A stretch of 64,000 nucleotides of DNA. Source: Pseudoips prasinana (lineage: Eukaryota > Arthropoda > Insecta > Lepidoptera > Nolidae). Within the stretch, counting starts at the first letter, position 1; each line of letters opens with the position of its first letter. The stretch spans positions 17,812,001-17,876,000 of the forward strand of contig OX621244.1 in the NCBI GenBank assembly GCA_951640165.1. The letters are read 5' to 3'. The notes beneath the pieces were generated by a model. It was not told the origin of the DNA and did not search any database. It saw only the letters and a program-made list of their open reading frames with translations. The position numbers and the translations under genes are program-made. This document shows, one piece after another, positions 23,941-36,080 of the stretch.

Positions 23941-24102
23941 GATTATATTTGAAATATTTAATCATTGTATACATGCCAATAGCCATATCTTTTTATCTCA
24001 CACATACATTTTTATGGCAGAAGCGTTTATTTATAATTTTTTGTTGATAATAGTTCAACAACAGAGTAAAATATTTTATTTGAGAGATTTTGTTTTAAAT
24101 TA

Positions 24103-24310
24103 ATGTGTTTTATATTACCGGGAATCGCATTATAAACTTTAACATACATTGCATAACAAATTATTCAATTAATTTGTTTTATATTACCAAGAATCGCATT
24201 ATAAATTTTAACACACATTCCATAACAAATTTTTCAATTAAGTTGTTTTACATTACCTGGAATCGCATTATAAACTTTAATACACATTGCATAACATTTT
24301 TTTTTATCAA
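24103..24310 (+). repeat. Three tandem copies of a 69-bp unit
   Basis: Units begin at about 24103, 24172 and 24241, each with 'ttgttttatattacc' and 'gaatcgcattataaacttta'. Because 69 is divisible by three, a 78-codon frame runs through all copies with the repeated word NRIINFN. That frame is a consequence of the repeat, not evidence of a gene. Confidence 0.85.
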
Positions 24311-24832
24311 AGTTGTCCCGAAGCTGTTTCGACTGATATAGAATAGCAAGATTTCTTGGTCTTAGAAAATTAATTACTGAATAAATTAGATTTCAACGCA
24401 TTGTATCGTCCTAAATATAACTTATATTTGGATTTATCTTATAGGTAGCCAACGTGGTAAAATAAAATAATAAGGCTGAATAATTGGATGTGATGTTCCC
24501 CATAGATCTATAAAACTCAAATGTATGCACAAAACTATTAAATTGTAATTGTAAAACACAACAATACAAGTCACAACGAAGTGGTCAGCCTGTGAATGCA
24601 ACACAGTAGATTTCATTGGTCACGTGCAACAGGTCCATAAACCTCTTCCGAGAACTTCTACAACGCTTGTTATCACATATAAAATAAAACGCAAACACAT
24701 TTCCCAACCGACAGACATTAATTTAGCAGGAAAATATACTTCTTAGTATTATAGGATCTAAAAAATACTTAACTATATATAGTGCAATAAAAATAATCCG
24801 ATTGCATACCCATGTCTCTTTGGCCGTTATTA

Positions 24833-24908
24833 GGAATTTTGGAGTCACATTCAAATCTCGACGCCGTGAAGGAATTTTGGAGTCACATTCAAATCTCGAC
24901 GCCGTGAA
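24833..24908. repeat. Perfect 38-bp tandem duplication
   Basis: The unit opening ggaattttggagtcacattc occurs twice head to tail without a mismatch (24833-24870 and 24871-24908). This is a recent slippage or duplication event. Confidence 0.9.
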
Positions 24909-26439
24909 TTCATTCTGGACCAAATAGAGCTATTTCAGAAGGCAGCGTGGGATGACACGTTTCATACAAAATATCCAGCACGATATAATGAACGGTTTTA
25001 AAAGATATGTATATACTATAAAATTGACAGCGACAGCGTGTTGTGTAGACAGCGAGTTAAGACTCGTACTACGAATTGTAGTAGCTGTAGTAGCGCTATT
25101 TTTGTCATTCGTAGTAGTCAAAGGCGGACTAGAACAGGCAGGCCAAATTCTTCGACTTTCTTTAAATACCATTCATTTTAAGCTTATGTTTTTAACTGAC
25201 TACAAAATATGAAGTTTAGTACGTCGATTATATAGTTAGTAATTAGTTAGCACTAGTTTTTTTTGAATAGCATTTATTTATAAGGTTGTTTACACAATTT
25301 ATAATATATGGTATTGAAATACCTTTTGATAGTTACTTTGTGCAGCAACCAATTATAGGCTAACACCACATGTAATATAAAGAATACGTGAACAAAAAAA
25401 AACAAATTAAAGACATATAACAAAAAACTACTACTAACTACTTCTAAATTAGTAGTAGTTTTATTTTTGTATATGTGTTTTCTATATTTTGTATATGTAC
25501 ATTATGGATTTATTCTTTGGTTATGCACCAATTTTGATAATTCGTTTAAAAGCAATGATTAATACTTTTGGAATGGTCCGGATGGATTGGAACAAAATGT
25601 ACATGATTTTGTTCAAATCCATTGGCAAAACGAAAAGTTGGAGTCTGTTTAATGTTATTTAAATAGTCATTATAATATACATTTTGCGATATAAGATATT
25701 GAGACACAAACTATGTTCAACTTTTTTTTTGTAAACGCTGTGACACAAATGTAGGATAAAAGCGGCTCCACTGACTGACAACACATTTTCAGCCCTAATT
25801 TTGCGGGATGAATTAATACAATGTTCTCAGTTTCAAAGTTAGGATGATATTTGTTATTATATTATTTATACGCGCATACCATATGCGCGTCTTTTTAATG
25901 ACTTATTCCACATACTTTTTACACGGTAGATTACGTAATCTTGAGGTTACCTAATATAGTTGAAGGTATCATGTTTTTTTATTTTATATACGAGCTAAAA
26001 AGTTAGGTGATAAATCATAAATTCATTAAAGAAAAGCCGTAATAATTGTATATAAAGTGATAAATAAGTTGGTTGAGAATCACAAACTTACAAAGACCTT
26101 AAGAATCTAATATTAGAACCGCCCATTTACCTACATGCTTGGTTCACGGCGAAAGCTTTATGGCAAGATAAAGTAAAAATAAAATATTTATATAAGAAAA
26201 CCAAGACGCTTTATCGTCTTCACAATGTTCAAACATGCTTTGCCATTTTCTTTGTACACGGTTTTAGTTTCAATTGCAAGTACAACTTTTTTGGATTATC
26301 GTAGTCAATTGTTATGTTTTATACTTTTTATCTGTATAGGAATCATAAAATTAATCTTTTTAAATGGATGGCATGTAAACATTTTGTCAAAATTCCTATC
26401 TCATTTAGCATCCTTCACTAGGCCTACAGCCAGTTCATT
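24909..26439. other. AT-rich non-coding stretch
   Basis: Overlapping frames on both strands at 24930-25212 have no recognisable content. A small hairpin (actactacta...tagtagtagt) lies near 25427-25462. Confidence 0.4.
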
Positions 26440-26700
26440 AAGTTGGCGTGGTTGGTAAAATCTCACTTTTCACGCCCCAGGTCGTCGGTTCAATTCCCAC
26501 CCAGGACAGTTGTTTGTGTGCATGAACATGTATGTTGCCCTGCATTTTGGTGTATCTATATAAGTGTGTATTTACAAAAGAAAAGTAGTATATGTAATAT
26601 ATCAGTTATCTGGTTTCCATACTACAAGCTGGGCTTAGTTTGGGATCATTGGATGGCCGTGTATGAATAATGCCCCAGGAGCTTGTTATTATTATTATGT
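26440..26700 (+). repeat. tRNA-derived SINE, family B, full length
   Basis: The head 'ggcgtggttggtaaaatc' (A box) is followed by 'gtcggttcaattcccaccc' (B box), the body 'tatctggtttccatactaca' and 'gcttagtttgggatcattgg', and ends with 'ttattattattatg'. This is the reference copy for the partial copies listed elsewhere. Confidence 0.8.
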
Positions 26701-26805
26701 AGAATAATTTAATTATTTAGTGCTCCGTAAAGATGTAGCAATAAAAAACAAGTACTGTGGCTTACTGTAGCTTTACGGTTCTAGTATAGTCAAGATTATA
26801 TAAAA

Positions 26806-27152
26806 AACCGGCCAAGTGCAAGTCGGAATCGCGCATGAAGTGTTCCGTACCATTAGCTATATTTTTTATTATTTAATAGAGTACTAAGTATGGTACTTTA
26901 TATGCATTACAATCTAGTCTAGAGACTAAAAAGTAATTTTAAATTAACCTTAACTTCTACATAAACATAATTAATTCTAAGAATAAGAATAATAATATAA
27001 AAATGATAGCGGCAACAAAAATACATGATTTGTCAAAATTGCAACTATCTAACTAACCTGATTCATGAGATACAGCCTGGTGACGGACATACTAAGAAAC
27101 CGTTGTCTTAGTAATAGGTACCCGGTTTACCCGTTGGGTACGTAACCCTAAC
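26806..27152 (+). repeat. Lepidopteran dispersed repeat (GGCCAAGTGCRAGTCGGA family), short copy
   Basis: It begins 'accggccaagtgcaagtcgg', includes 'gatagcggcaacaaaaatac' and 'catgagatacagcctggtga', and ends near 'gggtacgtaaccctaac'. The longer relative is at 33540-34158. I do not assign a transposon class. Confidence 0.7.
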
Positions 27153-27167
27153 AAATTACAAAATTAC

Positions 27168-27235
27168 GTACATGAGGCCGGATACCCCGTGGTTGTGGGT
27201 TCTATTCCCACTCGCACTTAAATTTATATAATTAA
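27168..27235 (+). repeat. Fragment with tRNA B-box-like word
   Basis: 'gtggttgtgggttctattccc' resembles the B box of a decayed SINE. It matches, inverted, the relic near 14785-14825. Confidence 0.35.
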
Positions 27236-27667
27236 TTTTAAATATGTCTGTAAAATTACAATACAGTTTTGTTATTTCCCCAAATACATGATAAATACGA
27301 TAGATAGACCAACTACCCGTATTGAAAGTTATTTTCGCAGTTTTATAAACCTAATTGAATTTCTCATATCATAACGCCTCGTAACTTAGTTGTATTTTGG
27401 TGAGGGTCTAGTTTGAGAAACTAACCTAGTTCAAATGTTGAGTTCCAATAAGATGCTATATTGCCCTTTTATTGGAAAATTCTGGTAAAATCTTCGTATA
27501 TGGGCACATGTGTTAGGTGAGCAGTTCTACGTAAATCAGATATTATTGAATAAATCAATTAATATCCTCAATATTTCGTGATTCTGTAAATTCAACGTTA
27601 GATACTCGTAAACTAGGAGCAAAATTCAAATAATTTTATAATACTAATAATTTTAATCTCATATTTT

Positions 27668-27919
27668 ATCTATATATATAAAAATCAATGCCAGTTTTCG
27701 TTGTAATGTTATTTTGTTGTAATATTACTCAACAACGCCTTTCCCGATTTGGCTAATTTTGGTCTTGAATTATTCGTGAAAGTCCAGGGAAGGTTTGTAC
27801 GTAGAGAAAATTTAAAAAAGGCTTGAAAAAGTGTAAAATCAACATCTTTCTATACTCCCATATACAAACAATTTGTACCAATACTTAAAAGCGTAGCGAA
27901 GCACGTACCGGGCCACTAG
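27668..27919 (+). mobile_element. Complete short non-autonomous Helitron
   Basis: It starts with TCTATATATATAAAAATC, a common lepidopteran Helitron 5' terminus, and ends at ...gtaccgggccactag|t, the CTAG-T 3' terminus. The body includes 'acaacgcctttcccgatttg' and 'ttggtcttgaattattcgtg'. A second copy with the same body and end lies at 63687-63911. No protein is encoded. Confidence 0.75.
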
Positions 27920-28054
27920 TTATTAATATAAAGAACAAGAATAATATACAAAGTGTTAACATTTATTTTGAATTATTCATTTATGTTCGGTTATATTCGA
28001 TAATTTAAGTCAACTTATAACAAATATCTTCGGACAATAAACACACTAGGTGCC

Positions 28055-28175
28055 TTCTTATCCCAAACTAGACGGAGCCGTAATATAGGAAAAAGAAAAC
28101 TGATATAGGTACCAACTTATATCTCTAAATACATTCCTACATATAATAGACAACATTATTGTTATTATTTATTAA
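28055..28175 (-). repeat. Degraded family-B SINE tail
   Basis: The reverse complement shows 'gtttgggataagaaggcacc' and an AAT-rich end like other family-B tails. Confidence 0.45.
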
Positions 28176-28192
28176 TATAATTATTAATATAT

Positions 28193-28615
28193 AGGGTGGC
28201 CGAGGAGTTGACGTTCAAACGCAAAATTTAGATACTTTATCATGAGGAGTATCCGAATCACCCCATGTATGTTAAAAGATTTTGCGTAGTTTTCGAGATA
28301 TAATTTTTTTTATGATTTTTTTCGTAAATTTCACCTAACCAGTTTCAGATTTTGCTCTTGTTCAGTTGAACATTTCTGGTGGTGTGTGATAACTAATTAG
28401 CTTTGTTTAACCTAACACCCTAAAAAGTATGGTTTATCTAATCATTGCAGAACTGACTTAGAATTTATTCGACAATTTAAAATTAGGGTTTGAGCTCAGG
28501 ACTCATAAATTTTTAAGTATAAAAAAGAAATGGGGAGATTATGGTTTATATTCGGATACTCCTCATCGTAAAGTATCTAATTTTGCGTTTGAACGTCAAC
28601 TCCGAGGCCACCCTG
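28193..28615. mobile_element. MITE with about 65-bp terminal inverted repeats
   Basis: The left end opens agggtggccgaggagttgac and the right end closes with its near-perfect complement. The match runs on through 'gttcaaacgcaaaat' and 'gaggagtatccgaat' with only a few differences. TA dinucleotides flank both ends, suggesting a Tc1/mariner-like target duplication. The 420-bp element has no coding frame. Confidence 0.85.
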
Positions 28616-30104
28616 TAGAATTAATACATACAAGTAGATTTTTCTTATTTGTAATCACAAAATGACACATCACAAAGTTTATTCATGCTTACAGAACGTT
28701 AAATTCTGATTTCAAAATTTGTAGCTATATTAGCTTTAATGCCAGTTTGACGGAAGATTTCGCGCCACCGACGACTTATTCAAATAACCCCAAAATCATT
28801 TGAAACAATAAATCAAAATATTGTAATTGAATTCCGTATATTACTACTGTGATTATTTAACTGTATACTACTTACTATGGATATATCAGTTCTACAATAA
28901 AACAAAATTATAAATCAGTATTGTGGTAAACTAGCAGTAGTTAGGAAAGTCAAGAACACAAATTTGCTTCTGTATTACTTCGTGCTTACGTCCTCCTCAT
29001 TTAGTTTAAAGGAGTTGAATACATTTGTAAATAGTTTGTACGAGTGGGTGCTGAATTGGTTGTTTATGCATGTGCTATTACGAAGTGCGCTCCACTTCAA
29101 GTTACAATGAAGCTTTAGGGAATATTCACTTACGCCTCATACTAATAAAAACAGGTCTATCTCTGTTTCGTAGATGGTCGTATATCTATATAAATAATCA
29201 TCTATAATAAATATCTTTTCAGAATTCGACGTAAGAGAAGCTCAAGAAAATAAATGGTTAACCATTATTTTCCGAATTATAATATAATCATAACAGTTAA
29301 TAAAACAAATGTTATTTTGTAGCTCCATCTTTACAAAGATCAGTGAGTAAATCAATGAATACAAAGTAAAAGCAAGATATATATTTTGAAGTGTGGGCGT
29401 TCGGTAGCAGCGACTGGCATTTCGACAACAACTACAAATTGTTAATTATATGTTAATAAATACAATTATAATATGTTAATGTGCAAAATAGAGAGCTGTC
29501 ACGCGGTTTTAATGTCGGATGTGGTACTCCTAATATTTTCTCATTATGTACAAGAATATTCATGTATAGATATAGAGCGATAGTTGCACAAAACGTGTCT
29601 TAAGACCGTCCCCATTTACTTGTTAGTGACCACCCTAAGTCGAGGTTCAAACTCTAACACGTTGCGGATTAGGTACCTGGTCTTGAGGTTTATTTTTCTA
29701 GGCGTAGATAACAGATCGCACTACACCTACGTTTTCTTTTTTTTCTGTTTTCTGTTAATTGTGAATTGATTTGTCTGAGAAAGAAACTATTATTATCATA
29801 TCTACAATACAGGACCAAATCTCAAAATTGTGTCGTGCATCTTTCAACCCTCCATAATAAAAACATAATACAAAAATAAAATAACATAAATATATCTAGC
29901 TTAATATTAAACACAATGGAACGTGAAGATACGGTACGATTATTCTGTTTACACCTGGCTCTTCGCAACCCAACGTAGGTTTATGTTTCCTTCGAATGAA
30001 TTTATGTATGTGTGTCAAATAAAATAGATTCCCTCGGGAAACCGAACGGATGAATGGTTTTTATCAAGAGAAATAAAATATTATATTAGGGAAACAAATT
30101 AAGG
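28616..30104. other. AT-rich non-coding stretch
   Basis: A weak tRNA-like relic lies near 29600-29660 ('cgaggttcaaactctaacac'). Nothing else is recognised. Confidence 0.45.
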
Positions 30105-30362
30105 TACATAATGCAGCTCATGACCGTCCCACGGTAGGACAGGGGCCTCCTTTCACAGTGAGACACTTAAGCATTTAAGCCAATATCCACCACGCTGGCC
30201 TAATGTGGGTTGGCAGATTTCACATGCCATGAACTATATTTTTATATTAGAACTCTCAGGCATGCAGGTATAAGGTGTTTTCCTTCGCCATTTGAAACAC
30301 AAGATAATTAATTTCTCATTCGCACATGAATACGAAAACTCTCCCAACAGTCTAACCACTAG
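30105..30362 (-). repeat. Lepidopteran SINE with RTE-like body
   Basis: The plus-strand words 'gaccgtcccacggtaggaca', 'cacgctggcctaatgtgggt' and 'gtgttttccttcgccatttg' are those of a common lepidopteran SINE. It ends with a tRNA-like 'caacagtctaaccactaggc', so the element runs on the minus strand. Confidence 0.65.
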
Positions 30363-30384
30363 GCTATCTTGTAATTAAAAAAAA

Positions 30385-30768
30385 TCATGCGGGGCAGTCT
30401 TTGGGGACTGCCGATATAAGTGAAAACTATTTTTTCATTTCACATACTCGCAAAGTAGTGTTTATATGGTCCGAGTAGCGATAGATGCTACTTCCCACCT
30501 TTTGGCGGTAAAGACTCATAGTAATAATTGCTTCCCTCCCTGTGGTATGAATAAATTTTGTAAGGCATCCTGCTGTAAAAAATCTAACATAAGGTTTCTC
30601 TTCAAAAATTATGTGAGTGTATAAACGGCCAGTGTGAATTAAAAAACCCTCCGTCTTACGAATATTCGATCAAATCACGTGTTTTGACGCGAGTTTAACA
30701 TTTTTTTACCCATCCCATAAAAGTGCACAACGACGCTAGAGAAGTTTTCACTTCAAAAAAAAGAATAC
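30385..30768 (+). repeat. Dispersed repeat, copy 1 (inverted partner 56815-57212)
   Basis: It begins 'catgcggggcagtctttggg', includes 'gatgctacttcccacctttt', 'cgtcttacgaatattcgatc' and 'gacgctagagaagttttcac'. The same series appears in reverse complement at 56815-57212. I do not recognise the family, and it has no coding frame. Confidence 0.75.
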
Positions 30769-31179
30769 ACGTTGGTACAATAATAATAACTTATATTTGT
30801 GACACACCAATGTTCCCAAAATATGAATCATAATGTATGATAATATTTTGCCATAGCTCTCACTTAGGTCGTAACATTAGCTTGAGCTAAACTTGGGAGA
30901 TTTGGATTGTATTTGTTTCTGACCTTAATATAATATAGGAGGATTAGGCTTTGACTGTTCTGTAGGATACATACATATAGCTAACAAGTAAAGAACGTAT
31001 TTCTGTGGATGATTACCTACTTATATGTGAGTGTTACTAAAGCACAAAAAAACGAAGAGTTGACTAAATAAACGTAAGGAAAATATAATTCTGGCAAATC
31101 TGGCTTCAGTTCCAGACATCATTGTGAGTATTTGAATGACAAAACACTGAGTTCACCACCAAAAAAATATCGTTTTCAC

Positions 31180-31290
31180 CTATACGAAAAAATCCCATAA
31201 TCACTTTTAGGCCCGACCTTGGATTTGAACCCAGGACCTCAATATCTGCGGTTCAACACGCTACGACTGGTCTAGTCGTCGATTCAGTCG
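31180..31290 (-). repeat. tRNA-like SINE fragment
   Basis: 'cttggatttgaacccaggac' is the complement of a B box, and 'cacgctacgactggtctagt' resembles the head of a tRNA-derived SINE. Only this part is recognisable. Confidence 0.5.
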
Positions 31291-31461
31291 GTATATGGAA
31301 AATCCAGCACATAAGAACCACACGCGAATAACATTCAGTTTTCTATTGCTTGGTGAAACTGCTACGGTACTTATAAACGGGCATGTATGTACATATATTA
31401 AACTAAAACTCTTTAAAGAGTAAAATGTAATATATTTACGACACGACTTTGGACTACGTAC

Positions 31462-31950
31462 GTCGTCCACCTAGGTAGCTAGAGAAAGCCGCAGGTTAGC
31501 TAGGGTAGGTTCCTCAGCAGCGAGGATCGCTTTGGCCCCTTAACGCGTGATCGGTGATCCCGTGCATGTGATCACACCCTTATTTAGAATTTCGTCTTTT
31601 TGCTTTAGCGGCCCCCTGAGCTGTAGTCCAAACCCCAAAAGGGTGCAGTCAGGTTTTAATCCCTTAAATTAAGCTACTGGTTAAGAGCCTTCTGCGCTAC
31701 CCAACCGCTTTGCCTTCCATTCTTTAATTTTAATATAGTAGAACTAAATTTCAAAATAATAGATTAGTAACTTGTTATTTATTTAAGGATTTCAGAAAAT
31801 ATATGCGATAAAACAAACCGCACGGACTGACATTTTTTTTTTAAACTATTATACTGTCCACTATGTTTATGTACTGCATTGTGAGCTTGACAAGTACAAG
31901 TGTATGTTAATACCCAAGTGCTGAATAAATTTCATTTCAATTCATTTCAT
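31462..31950 (+). mobile_element. About 490-bp retroposon-like repeat, copy 1 (inverted partner 40166-40653)
   Basis: The start is 'gtcgtccacctaggtagcta', the middle 'cgcgtgatcggtgatcccgt' and 'aaaccgcacggactga', and the end 'gcttgacaagtacaagtgta' ... 'gctgaataaatttcatttca'. The 3' side has an AATAAA and an ATTTC-type repeat tail, as in SINEs or truncated non-LTR elements. There is no frame and no tRNA head, so the exact class is open. Confidence 0.75.
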
Positions 31951-32060
31951 AGTGGTAGCTGTGATTTCAACCGCAAATAGTGAGGTTATGGGTTCGAATA
32001 CCGTTTTCATGAGAAAGTTCAGGGCAAGAAAATCCCGTAGCATTTATTGACACTACGGTA
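31951..32060 (+). repeat. tRNA-like SINE fragment
   Basis: 'gtggtagctgtgatttcaac' and 'gttatgggttcgaataccg' (A- and B-box-like) follow immediately after the tail of the preceding element. No body match was found. Confidence 0.4.
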
Positions 32061-32984
32061 TCACTTTATGTAAATTACACTAGGTTCGAAAGTTCAAATG
32101 ATCTACATAGTATAACATTTGTTACATTGATTCAAACACGGACCTGCAAAGTATGATTCACTATGTGAAAGTCCTGAAAAAACTGCTCCAATATGTGTTG
32201 AGGTACGTCCAATGTTTTATTAATTACATTAAGTTTGCAAGTGTGTGGCTTGCGTAGTTACTTGTATAACCTGCATTAAAATATAATGAAATTAACTTTT
32301 ACTCGGAAAATTGTGGTGTTGCGGGGGAATCACCCTAGTTCAGAGAAGCTGTAAACGCCCACGCCACCCAAATAGCATTTATAAACCTATACCATTTAAG
32401 CTACACAATTATGCCTATTGAGGTTATAAACTTAATATAAACATCTTAATATACTGGCTGATATGATGTAGCAAAGAAATAAAGGGCTAGGTTTACCGCA
32501 AATATTTTGCCAATTAATACTACTCGGTTTACCTACCTACCTATTAATGTCAATGTTGACTATATTTTAAACAAACTCATTGGTACCAAAGCTTGCTCAC
32601 ATACTTTTCTTTGTCTATTAAAAATCGTGAAATCTCCTCTAAACCTACTAATTGTATAATTCACAATAAATTTCAAATGTTATTACATATGTAGTGCAAA
32701 TGGAATATAGCAAACTACGTTTAATGTACTGATTATTGGACGAGAAAAAAGAATATTGTCTTAGCTCTCCCACGAAGTTAATATTATTCCCGCATTGAAT
32801 GTTTTGTTAATTTTCTACTTTAGTTTTGAACTATTTTCATAGTTCGATTCTATTGTATCGTATAATATGCAAATGTACAATGTGCGGGACTGGCTTGAAA
32901 CGATAAAATAAGCATTTGTCAGCCATCTTGTCAGCAACTATTAATTCGTAGATATGTTGTTCACTTACTCGTATAATAGTTATT
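32061..32984. other. AT-rich non-coding stretch
   Basis: No genes or recognisable repeats. Confidence 0.45.
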
Positions 32985-33180
32985 TGTTATACAAGGGTGC
33001 AAAGTTGCTTTTTAACCATGTGCTCAATTTTGATAACCGAGCAAGCGAAGGATTCTAAAAAAATAGAATCCTGAGCATTAGCGAGGAAATCAAAAGAGCA
33101 TAAGGTGAAAAATCTTTGCACTCGAGTGCAACACGTAATTTTTCATCACTCCTCAGCGAGGAAATGACTAAATGCGAAAA
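32985..33180 (+). repeat. Lepidopteran repeat with GGATTCTA/TAGAATCC hairpin
   Basis: 'gcaagcgaaggattctaaaa' is followed by 'tagaatcctgagcattagcg', with an 8-bp hairpin around the junction, then 'ctttgcactcgagtgcaaca'. I recognise these words from a dispersed lepidopteran repeat. Confidence 0.5.
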
Positions 33181-33281
33181 AAAATCTTATCATAAATACT
33201 TTTATCTCAGTTTAGTATTAATTACTATATTATGATTTGTAAGTATTACAGGACAATCTTTAAATTATAACAAACTAGCTC

Positions 33282-33457
33282 CGCCCCGTGGTTTTACCCG
33301 CGTTAAACTTTATAAATTATAGCCTATATGTTATTCGGATATACCTATAAGCTATATTACTACAAAGTTTCATCACAATCCGTCCGGTAATTTTGCGTGA
33401 AGAAGTAACAAAAATACACAACAAACTTTCGACTTTATAATATTAGTGTGCTAATAC
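33282..33457 (-). mobile_element. Short non-autonomous Helitron
   Basis: The plus-strand left end is 'aaactagctccgccccgtgg', so the element's minus-strand 3' end reads ...GGGGCGGAGCTAG|T, a Helitron-type CTAG-T terminus. The other end is rc of 'ttataatattagtgtg', the family start. Confidence 0.65.
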
Positions 33458-33539
33458 TTAGGTATAATTAAGAAAAACTAAAAGTAACGTAGCTACAGTT
33501 TGAGTGTAATAGAACAGTAATATTGGGCAAAACAATTAA

Positions 33540-34158
33540 AAAAATTCAGCCAAGTGCGAGTTGGACTCGCCCATGAAGGGTTCCGTAGCAGCGAGTATTT
33601 CAGTTGATCAAATGAAAGGTAAATTGCGGTTTACGATTTATGACGTTTTAACAAAAAACTACTTACTAGATCTCGTTCAAACACATTTTCGCTGTTAGTT
33701 TGCATGGTAATGTACATCATATATTATATTAGTTTTATCATTCCCTTATTTTAGAAGTTACAGGGGGGGTACACTCATTTTACCATTTTGGAAGTGTCTC
33801 TCGCGCAAACTATTCAGTTTAGAAAAAAATGATATTAGAAACCTCAATATCATTTTTGAAGACCTATCCGTAGATATCCCACATGTATGGGTACGATGAA
33901 AAATAAATTGTTTTTCAGTTCTATGTATGGGGAACCCCCAAAATTAGTGTTCTTTTTCTATTTTTGTATGAAAATCTTAATGTGGCTCACAGAATACACA
34001 GAATATACATCTATTTACCATGTTTCAATAGTACAGCTCTTATAGTTTCGGAAAAAAGTGGCTGTGACATACGGCCGGACAGACAGACAGAAAGACAGAC
34101 AGACATGATGAATCTATAAGGGTTCCGTTTTTTGCCATTTGGCTACGGAACCTTAAAA
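33540..34158 (+). repeat. Dispersed repeat (GGCCAAGTGCRAGTCGGA family), long copy
   Basis: It starts 'cagccaagtgcgagttggac', continues with 'gaagggttccgtagcagcga', includes the ACAG-rich word 'gacagacagacagaaagaca' and ends 'ggctacggaaccttaaaaag'. It is longer than the 26806 copy and has no intact frame. Confidence 0.7.
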
Positions 34159-35293
34159 AGTACACCTAGAAGGTTCCGAGTTTTAGTTTTTAATAAAGTC
34201 GTATGATAAATTAGGCACCATAGAGGTAGAAGTAAAAAGGTTTACTGCTATTTTGCATTCACAAACTTGGTGTGCACACGATGTTCTAAATTCAAATTTA
34301 CTTTAACCCCTAGAGGATAAAAACGACTTTTCCACTCAGATATCGAAGAGTAAAAATGGTCTTTACGAGATGGGGTGATGAAAAAGTAATTTTCCACGTC
34401 ATTTTCTACTGCAAGAGCAAGTATCTCAATAGAAATGTTAAACTATCTAAATTAAAGCTTTTCTGATTCTCCCATTCAGAGTGACAATATCGGATTTTTA
34501 GGTCATTAAAAATGCATATTTCCTGAAGATTTCAGCTGAGATAGACAAGGCTCTTCAAAGCACGGAGATGCTCCAAATTATTCCACTTCTGCGGTCACTC
34601 ATCTACATACCGACCGCATGCCCACAAATATTTAACTATTTCAATCTTTAACTTACCATTGGGGGCAACTGGCTATATAGGTGCTTCATGGTCCTATGAT
34701 AATTTTCGATACCTATATTAAATTTTCATGTATTTTCCTTACTATTTCAATTCAGTCAACATTAATAATGTGGCTGCATCATAAATATTAAATGAAGTTT
34801 GAAGTTCGTATGTAAACCAAATCAACGTGATCGTCGCTTCAACTCTCGTTCGAGCTGAAATACAAATATGAGTAGTTTGCCATCATATGTGTGCAGACCA
34901 ATATTTTGTGGGCTATTAATTAATCTTTATGATATGATCTGTAACTACAGACAATATGTAGTAAAATATAGCTAAAATTTAAAATTTTGATAATTAAACC
35001 TACACATGATCCTTGACAATAACTTTATTTAAGTTAGTTAAATATCGTTACTGTTATAAAATAAATCTTATTGTAAATTATTTCCTACAATCCGTGTACC
35101 TAAATATCTATATGTACCTAGAAATAATTATAAATTAATTATATATTACTACGAACATGTTCTGACTATTTACAAGCGCTTTTTTAAAGTCTACGTGAAT
35201 AAAAACCTTTTTTATTTATTTATTTTTTTATTTTAACTGTGCAAATAGAAAACACAAAGTGTAGACAGTGTTAAAGTAACACATCGCATCGAT
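34159..35293. other. AT-rich non-coding stretch
   Basis: No genes or recognisable repeats. Confidence 0.45.
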
Positions 35294-35470
35294 AAAGACT
35301 AAATAATGCTTTCAAATAATTTTGATATCATCAACTGCTATACCTTAAAATTATTGTTTAATTTGCTTTGCGTAAATCCACGATAATCAAACTTCCAAAA
35401 GTTTGATTATCGTGGATTTACGCAAAACCTTAAAATTATTATTTAATTTGCTTTGCATTATTTAGTCTTT
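35294..35470. repeat. Nested palindrome with flanking direct repeats
   Basis: The outer pair aaagactaaataatgc (35294) and gcattatttagtcttt (35455-35470) is exact. The inner hairpin 35370-35423 has 25-bp exact arms around CCA. The segment 'ccttaaaattattgtttaat' before the hairpin is repeated directly after it (35429) with one change. It is non-coding. Confidence 0.85.
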
Positions 35471-35824
35471 TTATAAATAAAATATACAACATGATTGTTC
35501 ACCATCTCACAACACACGTGCATAAAATAATTATCCTCATATTTTTTAGGTCACCACATCTTACTACAAGTACCATAGCGGCATCTTGTTAGGGCATGAT
35601 CCCCACTTAAGACAAGTATTTATTTGACTCATACATTGTTTTTCTGCTCTATATCTACAAATTTCATGTTTCTAAAGTCACGCGATGCAGAAATTAACTT
35701 CTCAAGTGATGGCGATATATTAATAAAATAGTTTAGATACTGAAAAATAAGAAATAGCTCATATAATATAAATACCTTACAAAGAACATAGCTGCAACGT
35801 CCATTACTAACGATTTACTTTGAT

Positions 35825-35885
35825 TGTAAAGTACCCCGCGACTCAGGGATTAATTTGCCTAGTCAGACGTTGTCTTTTTTAAGTA
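35825..35885 (+). repeat. Family-A SINE, 3' tail only
   Basis: 'gtaaagtaccccgcgactca' and 'gacgttgtctttttt' match the end of the 43018 copy. Confidence 0.55.
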
Positions 35886-35894
35886 AATAATAAT

Positions 35895-36080
35895 AAAAAA
35901 CGGTGGTGATGGCATAGCATATCATCTCATCCCGTGGGGGACGTAGAAATCGTCCGAGGGAATACCTAAGTTTTTCTGTGAACTATGACCATCAAACTGC
36001 GATCGCCAACCCGTTTGCCGATTATTGCATATCCCCCCATTCTTTGGGCAGGCTTACATGACGTACTTTGGCTTACGTGA
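35895..36080 (-). repeat. Dispersed repeat (same family as 5691 and 10028), inverted
   Basis: 'tctcatcccgtgggggacgt' and 'atcgtccgagggaatacct' are the complements of the end words in the other two copies. Confidence 0.55.
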
